DNA from: Myxococcales bacterium
Lineage (GTDB): Bacteria; Myxococcota_A; Polyangia; Polyangiales; Ga0077539
Reading direction: 5' to 3'
Assembly (NCBI GenBank): GCA_016792845.1
Contig: JAEUKH010000029.1
Span: forward strand, 186,001 to 250,000
DNA length: 64,000 nt
The notes under the pieces are model-generated. The model had not been told where the DNA came from and ran no database searches. It was given only the letters and a program-made list of their open reading frames with translations. The position numbers were made by a program, and so were the translations under genes. Shown one piece after another: positions 49,619 through 57,152 of the stretch. The first letter of the stretch is position 1. Every line of letters starts with the position of its first letter.

Positions 49619-51310
49619 TCAGCCCGTGAAGGCCCACGGAGGGGTGTCAACGCCGCGGGGCGCGTGACGCGGGGCTTCGACGCAGCGACGCAGCCGCTCG
49701 AACAAGGGCCCGAACGAGCCCGCGTCGCGGGCGTCGAGGCACACCCCGTCGTGGGCCCGGGCCAGAGCCCCGCTCACCCCCGGAGGGGCCGCGTCAGCCT
49801 TGTTGAACACCATCAAGCGCGGCACATGCTGGAGCTCAAACGCCTCAAGGAGCGCCTCGGTGGTCTCGATGTGCTCTTCGTACCGCGAGTCTGAGGCGTC
49901 GATGACGTGCAAGAGCAGGTCGGCGTCGGCGGTCTCTTCGAAGGTCGACCGAAAGGCCGCGACGAGGTCGCGCGGCAGCTCGCGGATGAAGCCCACGGTG
50001 TCGGTCACGATCACCTCGCGCTCGGCGGTGTCGCCCTGGAGCCCCGCGAGCACAAGCCGCCGCGAGCGCGGATCGAGGGTCGCGAAGAGCTTGTCTTCGG
50101 CGATCACCGAGGCCCCCGTGAGGGTGTTGAGCAGGGTGCTCTTGCCCGCGTTGGTGTACCCGATCAAGGCCGCGGTGAAGGCCCCCGATTTGACCCTCCG
50201 GCTGCGGCGGTTGCGGCGCTGCGCCGAGAGCTCACGGAGCTGCGCTTCGAGGTGGCTGATGCGATCGCGGGCGCGACGCGAGGCGATCTCGAGCTTGGTC
50301 TCGCCCGGGCCTCGCCCCCCGATGCCGCCCGAGAGCCGAGAGAGGGCGTCGTCTTTCTGACCGAGCCTGGGCAGCATGTACTTCAGCTGCGCGAGCTCGA
50401 CCTGGAGCTTGCCGTCGCGGGTGTCAGCGCGCTGCGCGAAAATGTCGAGGATGAGCTGCGTGCGGTCGATCACTTTGACGTCGGTCACCGCCGCGATCGA
50501 CGAGGCCTGCGCCGGCGCGAGGTCGCGGTCGAAGATCAACACCTCGGCGTCGCGCTGCATCGCGCGGAGCACCACCTCTTCGAGCTTGCCCTTGCCGAGC
50601 ACGAAGCGCGGGTCGATCTGCTCGCGCACCTGAATGACCTCGTCGACCACCTCGACCCCCGCGGTGCGCGCCAGCTCGCGCAGCTCGCGCAGCGAGTCTT
50701 CGATGTGCCGCGCGCGCTTCTTGTCGGTGACGTGGACCAACATCGCGCGACCATCTTTGCCCACCTCGCGGCGGCTGCGGGTGATGCGCGCGAACTCCTC
50801 TTCGAGCGCGCGAATCGTCGCCGCGAAGTCGAGGGTGAGCGCGTGCAGCGGCGTCGGCCCCTCGGCCCGCCAGGGGCGGTCTTCGGCGTTCTCGGGCAAG
50901 AGGTGCGCCCAATACACGTCGCCCGGCGAGCCGTCGGGGCGCGCGTGCACCGCGGCCACGAGGTCGAGCCGGAGGCGCGAGAGGTCGACCAGGTCGTCGT
51001 GCGTGAGCGGCTCGCCCCTGAGGTGGGTGTGAATCAAGCGGATGCCGCGAAAGCGCCCCGCCGCCGCGCGCAGCCGGCCCACGTCGGGCAGCATGAGCTT
51101 GTGGGCGTCGCCGACGATCACATGCTCGACCACGCCGTTGCGGTTGACGAGCACCCCCACCTGACGGCCCGTCGCCGCCGACGACTCGGTCAGCGAGCGC
51201 GCGAGCTCCGGCGAGGTGATGCGATCGGAAGGGACGCGACGCCGAAAGATCCGCTCAAGACCGCGGAGGTCGCTCGGAGAAAGACCGGTGGTATTGCCGA
51301 AGATCTCGAT
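49619..51310 (-). CDS. hflX: GTPase HflX, probable AUC start
   Basis: A ribosome-splitting GTPase of about 563 residues. The C-terminal G domain has GYTNAGKS (P-loop), DTVGFI and FNKAD; the HflX domain has [22 protein letters not shown] and [11 protein letters not shown]. The canonical GTG at 51160 would give 513 residues, but the in-frame upstream sequence encodes [17 protein letters not shown] and [17 protein letters not shown], which look like the conserved N-terminus of myxobacterial HflX. An in-frame TGA lies five codons before that segment and no ATG, GTG or TTG intervenes; AGGGAGG stands six bases before ATC at 51310-51308. A rare AUC start or a base error explains this. Confidence 0.9.
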   Translation of the reverse strand: MEIFGNTTGLSPSDLRGLERIFRRRVPSDRITSPELARSLTESSAATGRQVGVLVNRNGVVEHVIVGDAHKLMLPDVGRLRAAAGRFRGIRLIHTHLRGEPLTHDDLVDLSRLRLDLVAAVHARPDGSPGDVYWAHLLPENAEDRPWRAEGPTPLHALTLDFAATIRALEEEFARITRSRREVGKDGRAMLVHVTDKKRARHIEDSLRELRELARTAGVEVVDEVIQVREQIDPRFVLGKGKLEEVVLRAMQRDAEVLIFDRDLAPAQASSIAAVTDVKVIDRTQLILDIFAQRADTRDGKLQVELAQLKYMLPRLGQKDDALSRLSGGIGGRGPGETKLEIASRRARDRISHLEAQLRELSAQRRNRRSRRVKSGAFTAALIGYTNAGKSTLLNTLTGASVIAEDKLFATLDPRSRRLVLAGLQGDTAEREVIVTDTVGFIRELPRDLVAAFRSTFEETADADLLLHVIDASDSRYEEHIETTEALLEAFELQHVPRLMVFNKADAAPPGVSGALARAHDGVCLDARDAGSFGPLFERLRRCVEAPRHAPRGVDTPPWAFTG

Positions 51311-51543
51311 GGGGCACCTCCCTCACAGACACGCTAGAGCCTCACGAAGCATACTGGCCCCGCGAGATCGCGCAAAACCCATGCGCGCCTTCGACGGGCT
51401 CACCCCGCGCACGACGAGAGCTCTCGCGCGTTGCGCGCCCGGCGCCCCGGTCAGCGCGGCGTCGCGCCTGAAACACAAGCCCGCGGCCCTCGGGCGCCCC
51501 GCCCCGGCGGGGCCGAGACTCTAGCGCAGCTCGGGTGACCGCG

Positions 51544-51557
51544 GTGAAACATTTCAC
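51544..51557. promoter_or_regulatory. Palindrome GTGAAA-CA-TTTCAC upstream of the ncRNA promoter
   Basis: A perfect 14-base palindrome ends 17 bases before the -35 element. It could be an operator for the RNA promoter or an A/T-rich upstream element. Confidence 0.35.
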
Positions 51558-51574
51558 AAGGTTGGGCGCTCAGA

Positions 51575-51603
51575 TTGGCACGCTCGAAAAGCGGTGCTAG
51601 CAA
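51575..51603 (+). promoter_or_regulatory. Sigma70-type promoter of putative ncRNA
   Basis: A -35 element TTGGCA (51575-51580, five of six consensus) and a -10 element TAGCAA (51598-51603) stand 17 bases apart. TGC directly before the -10 is an extended -10 feature. The predicted start is at about 51610. The region is noticeably less GC-rich than neighbouring coding DNA. Confidence 0.6.
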
Positions 51604-51610
51604 TGGGGTC

Positions 51611-52115
51611 AGAGGGTCGTCGAGATGACGGTCGAGGCTGGCACCAGGGCATCAGAAGTCTGCGGGAGAGGGGTGGCCCTTCGGGTCGGCGCCTCTTCGG
51701 TGCGCGGGCTTCTCAACAAGCCCCAACCGGTGGCAGCTCGGCGCGGTGATCTCGAACGCGCCTGGCTTGAGGGTGTGCGTCGCACGGTGAATGGTCATCA
51801 ACTGAGGCCCACGAAGTGTGGGTTGCGGTTCTCTCAGGTCGCTACGATGCCGCTCAACCCCTCACCCGAGGGCGCGAGGGCACCCTTTACGAAGACCCGG
51901 TACGTGGGTTGGTGACAAGCTCGCCAGCTGCGCTCGGGTTGCGGCGCTGTCCGCGGGAGGTCGAGACTACACGATGCATTCTACCCATACTGTTGCCACT
52001 TTTTTGAGGGCAAACCCGCGGTAGTACCGTCACGCCCTCGGCCCGCTTTGAAGGGCTGAGCAAGACGAGACTCCCGTGCGAGGCGTGGTGAGCGATCATC
52101 ACGCCTCGCGTTTTT
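51611..52115 (+). ncRNA. Putative structured non-coding RNA of about 500 nt, family not recognised
   Basis: No protein gene is supported between hflX (starts 51310) and thiD (ends 52099). The stretch 51311-51543 shows nothing clear. From a sigma70-like promoter to a strong terminator the plus strand is rich in local hairpins: CGTC/GACG at 51618-51630, GGCCC/GGGTC at 51675-51687, GGGCTT/AAGCCC at 51706-51723, CCCAC/GTGGG at 51808-51822, and GAGGGC/GCCCTC at 52006-52039 enclosing CGGT/ACCG, then GCCC/GGGC at 52041-52056. A 96-codon frame at 51625-51915 has lower third-position GC than real genes here and no familiar domain. RNase P, tmRNA, SRP and 6S signatures are absent. A T6 run at 52000-52005 could mark a shorter form. 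Confidence 0.6.
52078..52115 (+). terminator. Rho-independent terminator, plus strand
   Basis: A 14-base stem (GCGAGGCGTGGTGA with TCATCACGCCTCGC, one G-T pair) is closed by a GCGA tetraloop and followed by GTTTTT. It would end the plus-strand RNA. The downstream arm also encodes the last codons and stop of thiD on the minus strand, which lacks a matching T-run. Confidence 0.9.
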
Positions 52116-52920
52116 GGGGCCGCTGCAAAGCCCCGAGCACCTTCAGACCCTCGCCCACATCGGCGGGCTGCCGCAGCGCCGCGTGCATCATCGTGTGGGC
52201 CTCGTCGACCGCTTCGGCGAGCGGCACGCCCCGCGCGAGCAAGGCCGTCATCATCGCCGAGAGCGTGCACCCGAGCCCGTGCATCGGCGGAACCTCAAGC
52301 CGCGGCGCCCGCAGCTCGTGAAAGTCGCGCCCGTCGAAGAACAAATCGACGGCCTCCTGGCCCTCGAAATGCCCGCCCTTCAAGTACACCGCCCCGGCCC
52401 CGAGGGCCCCGATGGCCTGACACGCCGCCCGGGCCTGTCGCTGGGTGCGCACCGTCACCCCCGCCAGGCGGCTCGCCTCGCTGCGGTTGGGCACCACGAG
52501 CGAGGCCAAGGGCAAGAGGTCGTTCACAAACGCGGTAAACCCCGAGTCGTCGAGGAGGGTGCGCCCGCGGGTCGGGTTGATCACCGGGTCGAGCACCAAG
52601 GGCGTCGCGTCGAGCTTGCGGAGCCGGTCGGCGATCACCTCGACCACCGCGGCGTTGCCGAGCGCTCCGGTCTTGATGGCCCCTGGCCGAAGGTCAGAGA
52701 GCACCGCGTCGAGTTGGGCGCCCACCAGCTCGGGCCTCAGCGGGTCGGCCACCCGAACGCCGCGGGTGCCCTGGGCCGTCACCAAGGTCACCACCGAGGC
52801 CCCGTGCACGTCGAGGGCGGCGAAGGCGCGTAGGTCGGCCTGGAGGCCCGCGCCGCCCGAAGAATCACTGCCCGCGATGGTGAGCGCGGTCACCCGCTGA
52901 ACTGCCTCAATCAGTGCCAT
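52099..52920 (-). CDS. thiD: Hydroxymethylpyrimidine/phosphomethylpyrimidine kinase
   Basis: A 273-residue ribokinase-fold enzyme that phosphorylates HMP and HMP-P in thiamine synthesis. TIAGSDSSGGAGLQADLRAF is the N-terminal HMP-binding block, with LVLDPVINPT, VPNRSEASRLAG and GAVYLKGGHFEG following. The catalytic anion-hole segment HGLGCTLSAM has Leu where HGTGCTLS is usual. There are no other thiamine genes here. The gene is leftward and separate from the kinase gene upstream. Its last codons lie within the terminator of the opposite-strand RNA. Confidence 0.96.
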   Translation of the reverse strand: MALIEAVQRVTALTIAGSDSSGGAGLQADLRAFAALDVHGASVVTLVTAQGTRGVRVADPLRPELVGAQLDAVLSDLRPGAIKTGALGNAAVVEVIADRLRKLDATPLVLDPVINPTRGRTLLDDSGFTAFVNDLLPLASLVVPNRSEASRLAGVTVRTQRQARAACQAIGALGAGAVYLKGGHFEGQEAVDLFFDGRDFHELRAPRLEVPPMHGLGCTLSAMMTALLARGVPLAEAVDEAHTMMHAALRQPADVGEGLKVLGALQRPQKREA

Positions 52921-52981
52921 ACCGTGTCGGCCGCAGAGGGTAGCGCACTCCCGAGGGCCCGGGGTGTGTGCAATCGCCCGA

Positions 52982-52997
52982 GGCCCCCCGCGGGGCC
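52982..52997. terminator. GC hairpin between kinase and thiD genes
   Basis: GGCCCC-CCGC-GGGGCC forms a 6-base stem with a 4-base loop in the 105-base gap after the kinase stop. There is no T-run on the minus strand, so it may only slow the polymerase or protect the mRNA end. Confidence 0.35.
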
Positions 52998-53025
52998 GGG
53001 CCGACGGGCCGCGACCGGGCGGTCT

Positions 53026-54606
53026 TTAGGGAGTGATTCCGACACGTTGGCTCTGCCCTGGGGCGAGCTCGACGGGGCGCGTGACCACCACCTCGGGGCG
53101 CTCCCGGGTGGCCGCGAAGCGCGCGCTGAGGGTGTGCCGCCCCGGGCTGACCGCGAAGCGATGGGGCGCCGGCAGCTCGGGCCCCTCGTCGAGACGTAGG
53201 TACGCGAACGGCAAGGTCGAGACATGCAGCTCGGCGAGCGGTGCCACGGGTGCCACGGGTGCCACGGGTGCCACGGTGGCGCTCGGTGCCACGGTGGCGC
53301 TCGGTGCCAAAGGTGTGCCATGAAGGGCCGCCGCGGCCGAGAGGGGCGCCCGGGCCGGGCCGCGCCGTGACCCGCGGTGCGGGGCCTCCTCTGGGGCCTC
53401 GACCGCCACCTCGGGAGACTGCGGCGGCGGTGCGACGGGGCGCTCTGCGGCCGCGGGCGAAGGGCCTCCGCGCGCGACCCTCGGGGGCTCCGTCTGCGCG
53501 AGCGGGCGCGTCGCTGGAGGCCCCGCGGCCGACGCGCCGAGGCGCGACACCCAGGGCACAAAGGGCAAGCCCAAGAGCAGGCCAAGAGGTGCCAAACGGT
53601 GCCAACGTGGCGCATGTGCCGCTCGGGTGCCAGGAGGCGTCGCGTGATGCGCCCGGGGGGCGCGCTCGGTGTCGGCCAAGGCGGCTTGGGGGGCCTGCAC
53701 CGAGGCGGTGTGCGGCGCGGCGGGAGGGGCCTCGTCGAGGAGGCTGGCCAGCGCGAGGGCCGCGCGTTGTTGGGCCTCGACCACGGTGTCGACCTCGCGG
53801 GCGAGGGCCTCACGGCCGCAGGCGAGGGTGGGGGTCGCGGCGACGAGGGCGCTCAGAAAGACCGCCGCGTCGCGCGGGCGGGCGTCGGGGTCGCGGGCCG
53901 TGCATTGCCGGGCGAGGGGCTCAAGGGCGGCGCGGGCGAGGGGCGGCTCGACGAGGGTGAGGCACACTTCGAGGAGGCGGCCGAGGCCGTACACGTCGGT
54001 GGCGGGGCTGAGGGCGCGGCCCTCAAGCTGCTCGGGGGCGATGTACTGGAGGTTGCCGACGACGACGCCGGTGGTGGTGGCGAGGCTCCGCTCGGGGGCC
54101 AGGGCGATGCCAAAATCGGTCAACTTGACGGCGCCGTCGCGCCCGAGGAGGACGTTCGCGGGAGACAGGTCGCGGTGCAGGATGGGCGCCCCGGGGTGGC
54201 GATGGGCCGCCGCGAGCCCCCGCGCGACCTCGTGGGCGAGCCAGCTCACCGCCTCGACGCTGAGGCCCGGCGCCCCGGCCCCTCGGGGGCGTCGCGCGAG
54301 GGCCGCGGTGAGCGCTTGTGCGTCGAGGCCGTCGACCCACTCGATGAGCGCCCAGGGGCCCTCGGCGTCGTGGTCGGCGTCGAGGAGCTTCACCACGTTG
54401 CCGTGATCGAGGCTCGCGAGGGCCGCGACCTCGTCGGCGAAGCGGGCCACGAGCTCGGCGCGACGGGCCGGGTCGGCGTCAGGGCGCGGGCGCTTCAGCA
54501 CCGCGCGTTGGGTGCCGCGGGCGCCGAGGCGTCGGGTGACCCGCCAGAGCTGTCCCATGCCGCCGTGACCCAGCGGGGCTTCGACGGTGACCTCAGGGGG
54601 GCGCAT
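53026..54606 (-). CDS. Ser/Thr protein kinase with C-terminal PEGA domain
   Basis: A 526-residue Hanks-type kinase: glycine loop GHGGMG (13-18), ATP-binding Lys38, catalytic HRDLSPAN (from His144) and DFG (164-166). A Pro/Ala-rich low-complexity region then contains a hydrophobic helix (LAPLGLLLGLPFVPWV), so the C-terminal PEGA domain (LHVSTLPFAYLRLDEGPEL, AVSPGRHTLSARF) is probably outside the membrane. This is the usual myxobacterial layout of a receptor-like kinase. ATG 54606 is chosen; GTG 54615 is possible. It follows the lipoprotein gene at 54636 on the same strand, which may supply a periplasmic partner. Confidence 0.92.
   Translation of the reverse strand: MRPPEVTVEAPLGHGGMGQLWRVTRRLGARGTQRAVLKRPRPDADPARRAELVARFADEVAALASLDHGNVVKLLDADHDAEGPWALIEWVDGLDAQALTAALARRPRGAGAPGLSVEAVSWLAHEVARGLAAAHRHPGAPILHRDLSPANVLLGRDGAVKLTDFGIALAPERSLATTTGVVVGNLQYIAPEQLEGRALSPATDVYGLGRLLEVCLTLVEPPLARAALEPLARQCTARDPDARPRDAAVFLSALVAATPTLACGREALAREVDTVVEAQQRAALALASLLDEAPPAAPHTASVQAPQAALADTERAPRAHHATPPGTRAAHAPRWHRLAPLGLLLGLPFVPWVSRLGASAAGPPATRPLAQTEPPRVARGGPSPAAAERPVAPPPQSPEVAVEAPEEAPHRGSRRGPARAPLSAAAALHGTPLAPSATVAPSATVAPVAPVAPVAPLAELHVSTLPFAYLRLDEGPELPAPHRFAVSPGRHTLSARFAATRERPEVVVTRPVELAPGQSQRVGITP
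53240..53308 (-). repeat. Coding repeat (VAP/SATVAP units) in PEGA kinase linker
   Basis: Tandem (G)GTGCCACG(G) units on the plus strand encode the VAPVAP and SATVAPSATVAP linker just before the PEGA domain. Units of 9 and 18 bases keep the reading frame. Confidence 0.8.
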
Positions 54607-54635
54607 GGGCTTCACCAGCGGGCTCGCGCGAGGGC

Positions 54636-55433
54636 CTAGTTTGAACACATCAACGCGACGGTGCCCGCGCGACCCGTCGAGATCGACCACACCGCGGTCT
54701 CGCCGCCCACGAACTGCACCGAGACCACCGCGCCGTTGAGCTTCCGGTGGGTCATGCGCCCCCCGGCCTGCGGGCAGCGGCCCATGCAGCGGCGAAAGTC
54801 GCTGAGGCTCGTCTCGGCCGTGCCGCTTGGCACCGTCGTGGCCCATGTGCCATCAAGCCCGAGGCATTGGGTCGAGGGCTCCCAACTGAGGGTGTACTGC
54901 CCGCTGCGGGTGAGGCGGAGCCCGCGGAGCCCCACGCCGCTCGTGCGGGTGTCGACGTCGGCGGTGATGAGGCTCTCGCGGGCGCCGTAGGTCACCGTGG
55001 CGCCGAGGTCGAGGCTCGCGCCCATGGCCCGCAGCCCGAGGGCGTTGAGCGTCGCGCGGAGGCGGCCCTCGGGGGTCAGCTCGTACCGCACCGCGAGGGC
55101 GCCGTAGATGGCGCTCACCCCGAGGGTGTTGCGGCAATTGCGAAACAGAAAGCGCGCGGTGCTGCCATCTTGCGCCGCGGTGGCACACCCCGCTGGCAGA
55201 AAGCTCTGCCCCGCCCGCCGCACCGCCGCCGCGGCTGCCGCGCTCCCACGGTCGGCCCCCACGCCGAGCAAGCCGTCGCCCGCGGTGAAGGCGAAGCCCG
55301 CCTCAAGGAAGGCGCTCTCGACCGCCTCGGTCGCCTCGCTGGCGCTGCTCGCGGCGTCGTCGGCTTCGTTCGGGCCGCAGCCCGCGAGGCTCGCCATGAG
55401 GGCCATCGGGTACCAAAAGACCTGCGCTCGCAT
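54636..55433 (-). CDS. Predicted lipoprotein, function unknown
   Basis: A 265-residue protein with a lipobox (ALMASLAGC). The mature part has an Ala/Glu/Ser-rich helical start and a beta-rich domain with several Cys (AGCATAAQ, FRNCRNT, STQCLGLDG, FRRCMGRCPQ, LMCSN) that could form disulphides. No family is recognised. It stands in front of the kinase gene, the stop being 30 bases from the kinase start, and is divergent from a lipoprotein operon across an 18-base palindrome. A role as envelope partner of the kinase is inference. Confidence 0.72.
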   Translation of the reverse strand: MRAQVFWYPMALMASLAGCGPNEADDAASSASEATEAVESAFLEAGFAFTAGDGLLGVGADRGSAAAAAAVRRAGQSFLPAGCATAAQDGSTARFLFRNCRNTLGVSAIYGALAVRYELTPEGRLRATLNALGLRAMGASLDLGATVTYGARESLITADVDTRTSGVGLRGLRLTRSGQYTLSWEPSTQCLGLDGTWATTVPSGTAETSLSDFRRCMGRCPQAGGRMTHRKLNGAVVSVQFVGGETAVWSISTGRAGTVALMCSN

Positions 55434-55542
55434 GCTCGCTCAGAGACCCCTTCTAGCACCGTGCCAACCCGCGCTCTAGCGCACAACCGCCCGGTGTCGT
55501 CGCGCACCGAAGGGGCCGCTCGGGTGTCGCCCCCAAGCCGCA

Positions 55543-55560
55543 GTGTCGTGTGCACGACAC
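55543..55560. promoter_or_regulatory. Palindrome GTGTCGTG-TG-CACGACAC, candidate operator
   Basis: Perfect 8-base arms with a two-base centre lie in the divergent gap between the lipoprotein-kinase pair (leftward) and the lipoprotein/PEGA operon (rightward), 21-39 bases from the rightward starts. It is the most symmetrical site I saw in the window and would suit a dimeric regulator of both operons. Confidence 0.5.
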
Positions 55561-55598
55561 AGGTGCAACGCGGGGCTCGAATGGGTACGGTGCGGCGC

Positions 55599-56171
55599 AT
55601 GCGACGCGGTCTCCGGGTGATGGCGATCGGCGCGCTCGCCTCCTGTGTCGAGTCGCGTGAGGTGACCTTGCGCATTCGCCCGCCCGCGACGGTGGGCGAC
55701 GACGCGGGGGCTCCAGCCATCGAGGCGGCGCTCTTTCGCGAGGGGCCGCGGTGTGTGGCCTTGGTGGCCGCGCCGCTCGACACCTACGACTCGACGGTTC
55801 ACGTCACGGCGGTGCGTACGCGGCGGGTGGTGGCGGCGGGGGCTCCGAGCTGCTTCGGGCCCTCGGGGTCGGTGCTCTTGCGCGGGCTCAACACCCAAGG
55901 GCGCTACCTCGTCGAGATGGTCGTGCTCGACCCTGACGATTGGGCCATGGCGCCGCTCGACCTTCGTCGCGCGCGGATCGTGTCGTTGCAAGACTACCCC
56001 CCGCAGGGGAGCCCCGACACGACCTTCATCTGCCTGTCTGACCCGACCTCCAGCCCGGTGTTTCAGCCCGTGCTCGAGGCCGCGGTGGCGCGGTGCCGCG
56101 CGGCGCCAGAGGGGCCTCCGTGCACCCTCGACATGCCCGTGGGCACGGTGTGTCCGGCGGGGTCGCGATGA
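55599..56171 (+). CDS. Predicted lipoprotein, function unknown
   Basis: A 190-residue protein with a short lipoprotein signal (MRRGLRVMAIGALASC) and a beta-rich mature domain beginning ESREVTLRIRPP. Paired Cys occur near the end (ICLSDP, ARCRAAPEGPPCTLD, GTVCPAG). No family is recognised. ATG 55581 would add six residues. The stop overlaps the next gene as ATGA, so the three genes to 58262 probably form one operon. Confidence 0.68.
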   Translation: MRRGLRVMAIGALASCVESREVTLRIRPPATVGDDAGAPAIEAALFREGPRCVALVAAPLDTYDSTVHVTAVRTRRVVAAGAPSCFGPSGSVLLRGLNTQGRYLVEMVVLDPDDWAMAPLDLRRARIVSLQDYPPQGSPDTTFICLSDPTSSPVFQPVLEAAVARCRAAPEGPPCTLDMPVGTVCPAGSR

Positions 56172-57148
56172 AGCGCGGGTGGGCGGCGCTGGCGCTCTTG
56201 GGCGCGACCTCGGTCGAGGCCCAGCCGCGGGTGCTGGTGCTGCGAGAGGCCGGCGCCCAACACGCTCCAGCCTCGGGAGAGGGTCTCTCGGACGACGTTC
56301 TTCGCGCCGCGCGTGCCGCCCGCGAGGCGACCCTGCTGCGGGCCCGGGGGGGCGCCGAGGCGGCGTTGCGCGAGGCCCGGCAGCGCTTCCTGGGCTCTGA
56401 GTTTCTCGCCGCGGCGGCCGCCCTCGAAGCGGCCATCGAGGCCCACATTGACGTGTTGATCGCGGGCGATCGCGGGCTGTTGCTGAGCCTCTTGCACTGG
56501 GCCGGGGCGTGCCGTCGCCTGGGGGGCGAGGGCGACGCCGCGCGGGCGCGCTTCGCTCGGGCGGTGCTCATCGCGCCTGAAGAGCCGCTGCCGACGGCGA
56601 CCTTTCAGCCCGAGGTCGAGGCCGAGTTCGAGGCTGTGCGGCGTGACGTGTCGGCGCTCTCGGGCGAGTCGCAGACCTTGCGTTCGGTGCCGAGCGGCGC
56701 CCGCATCGTGCTCGACGGGCGCGACGAGGGGGCCACTCCGCTCACCCTGAGGGTCACCCCGGGGGTGCACCACCTTCGGCTAGAACATACAGGTTTTCGA
56801 CCCTTTACGGGTGCATGGCGGATCGAGCCGGGCGGCCCCTCGGAGCGCGAGGTGGTGCTCGGCGAGGCGTCATCCGAGGCGCTGCGCGGGCAGGTCGAGG
56901 CTCCCGACGGGCTCGTGACCCGGGCCGACGCGGCCACCCTGGCGCGCATCGCGGGGCTCTACCGGGTCAGCGCGGTGCGCGTGCTCGGGCGCGACGGCGG
57001 CACCGACCGATGGCCGACGCCGTCTCCGACGCAGGGGCCCGCGCTGTGGCCCTGGTGGGTGGGGGCGGGGGTGCTCGGGGTGGGGCTCGGTGTGGGCTTG
57101 TTTTTCTACTTTCGCCCCGAGCCCGAGGTGGTGTTTGTGGCGCCCTGA
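56168..57148 (+). CDS. Exported PEGA-domain protein with C-terminal membrane helix
   Basis: A 326-residue protein with a signal peptide (WAALALLGATSVEAQ), an Ala/Arg-rich helical TPR-like region (about 45-150), a PEGA domain (RSVPSGARIVLDGRDEGATP, VTPGVHHLRLEHTGFRPF) at about 185-240, and a C-terminal helix (WWVGAGVLGVGLGVGLFFYF). The order suggests a periplasmic or surface protein tethered by its end. PEGA domains occur also in the nearby kinase. The start overlaps the previous stop (ATGA), and the next gene begins five bases later. Confidence 0.82.
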   Translation: MKRGWAALALLGATSVEAQPRVLVLREAGAQHAPASGEGLSDDVLRAARAAREATLLRARGGAEAALREARQRFLGSEFLAAAAALEAAIEAHIDVLIAGDRGLLLSLLHWAGACRRLGGEGDAARARFARAVLIAPEEPLPTATFQPEVEAEFEAVRRDVSALSGESQTLRSVPSGARIVLDGRDEGATPLTLRVTPGVHHLRLEHTGFRPFTGAWRIEPGGPSEREVVLGEASSEALRGQVEAPDGLVTRADAATLARIAGLYRVSAVRVLGRDGGTDRWPTPSPTQGPALWPWWVGAGVLGVGLGVGLFFYFRPEPEVVFVAP

Positions 57149-57152
57149 CACG

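Noticed and set aside
49907..51337. 476-codon plus-strand frame opposite hflX
   Set aside because: Shadow of hflX with Arg/Glu/His-rich low-complexity translation.
51625..51915. 96-codon frame with an AGAGGG-like ribosome site inside the putative ncRNA
   Set aside because: Third-position GC is lower than in genes around it and the product has no familiar features. Kept as an alternative to test, not as a gene.
51611..52006. Identity as RNase P RNA or tmRNA because of the size
   Set aside because: The RNase P segment GAGGAAAGTCC and its partner are missing, and no tRNA-like ends or tag frame of tmRNA are seen.
51611..52115. Retron msr-msd, which is common in myxobacteria
   Set aside because: No reverse transcriptase gene lies nearby and no a1/a2 end pairing is evident.
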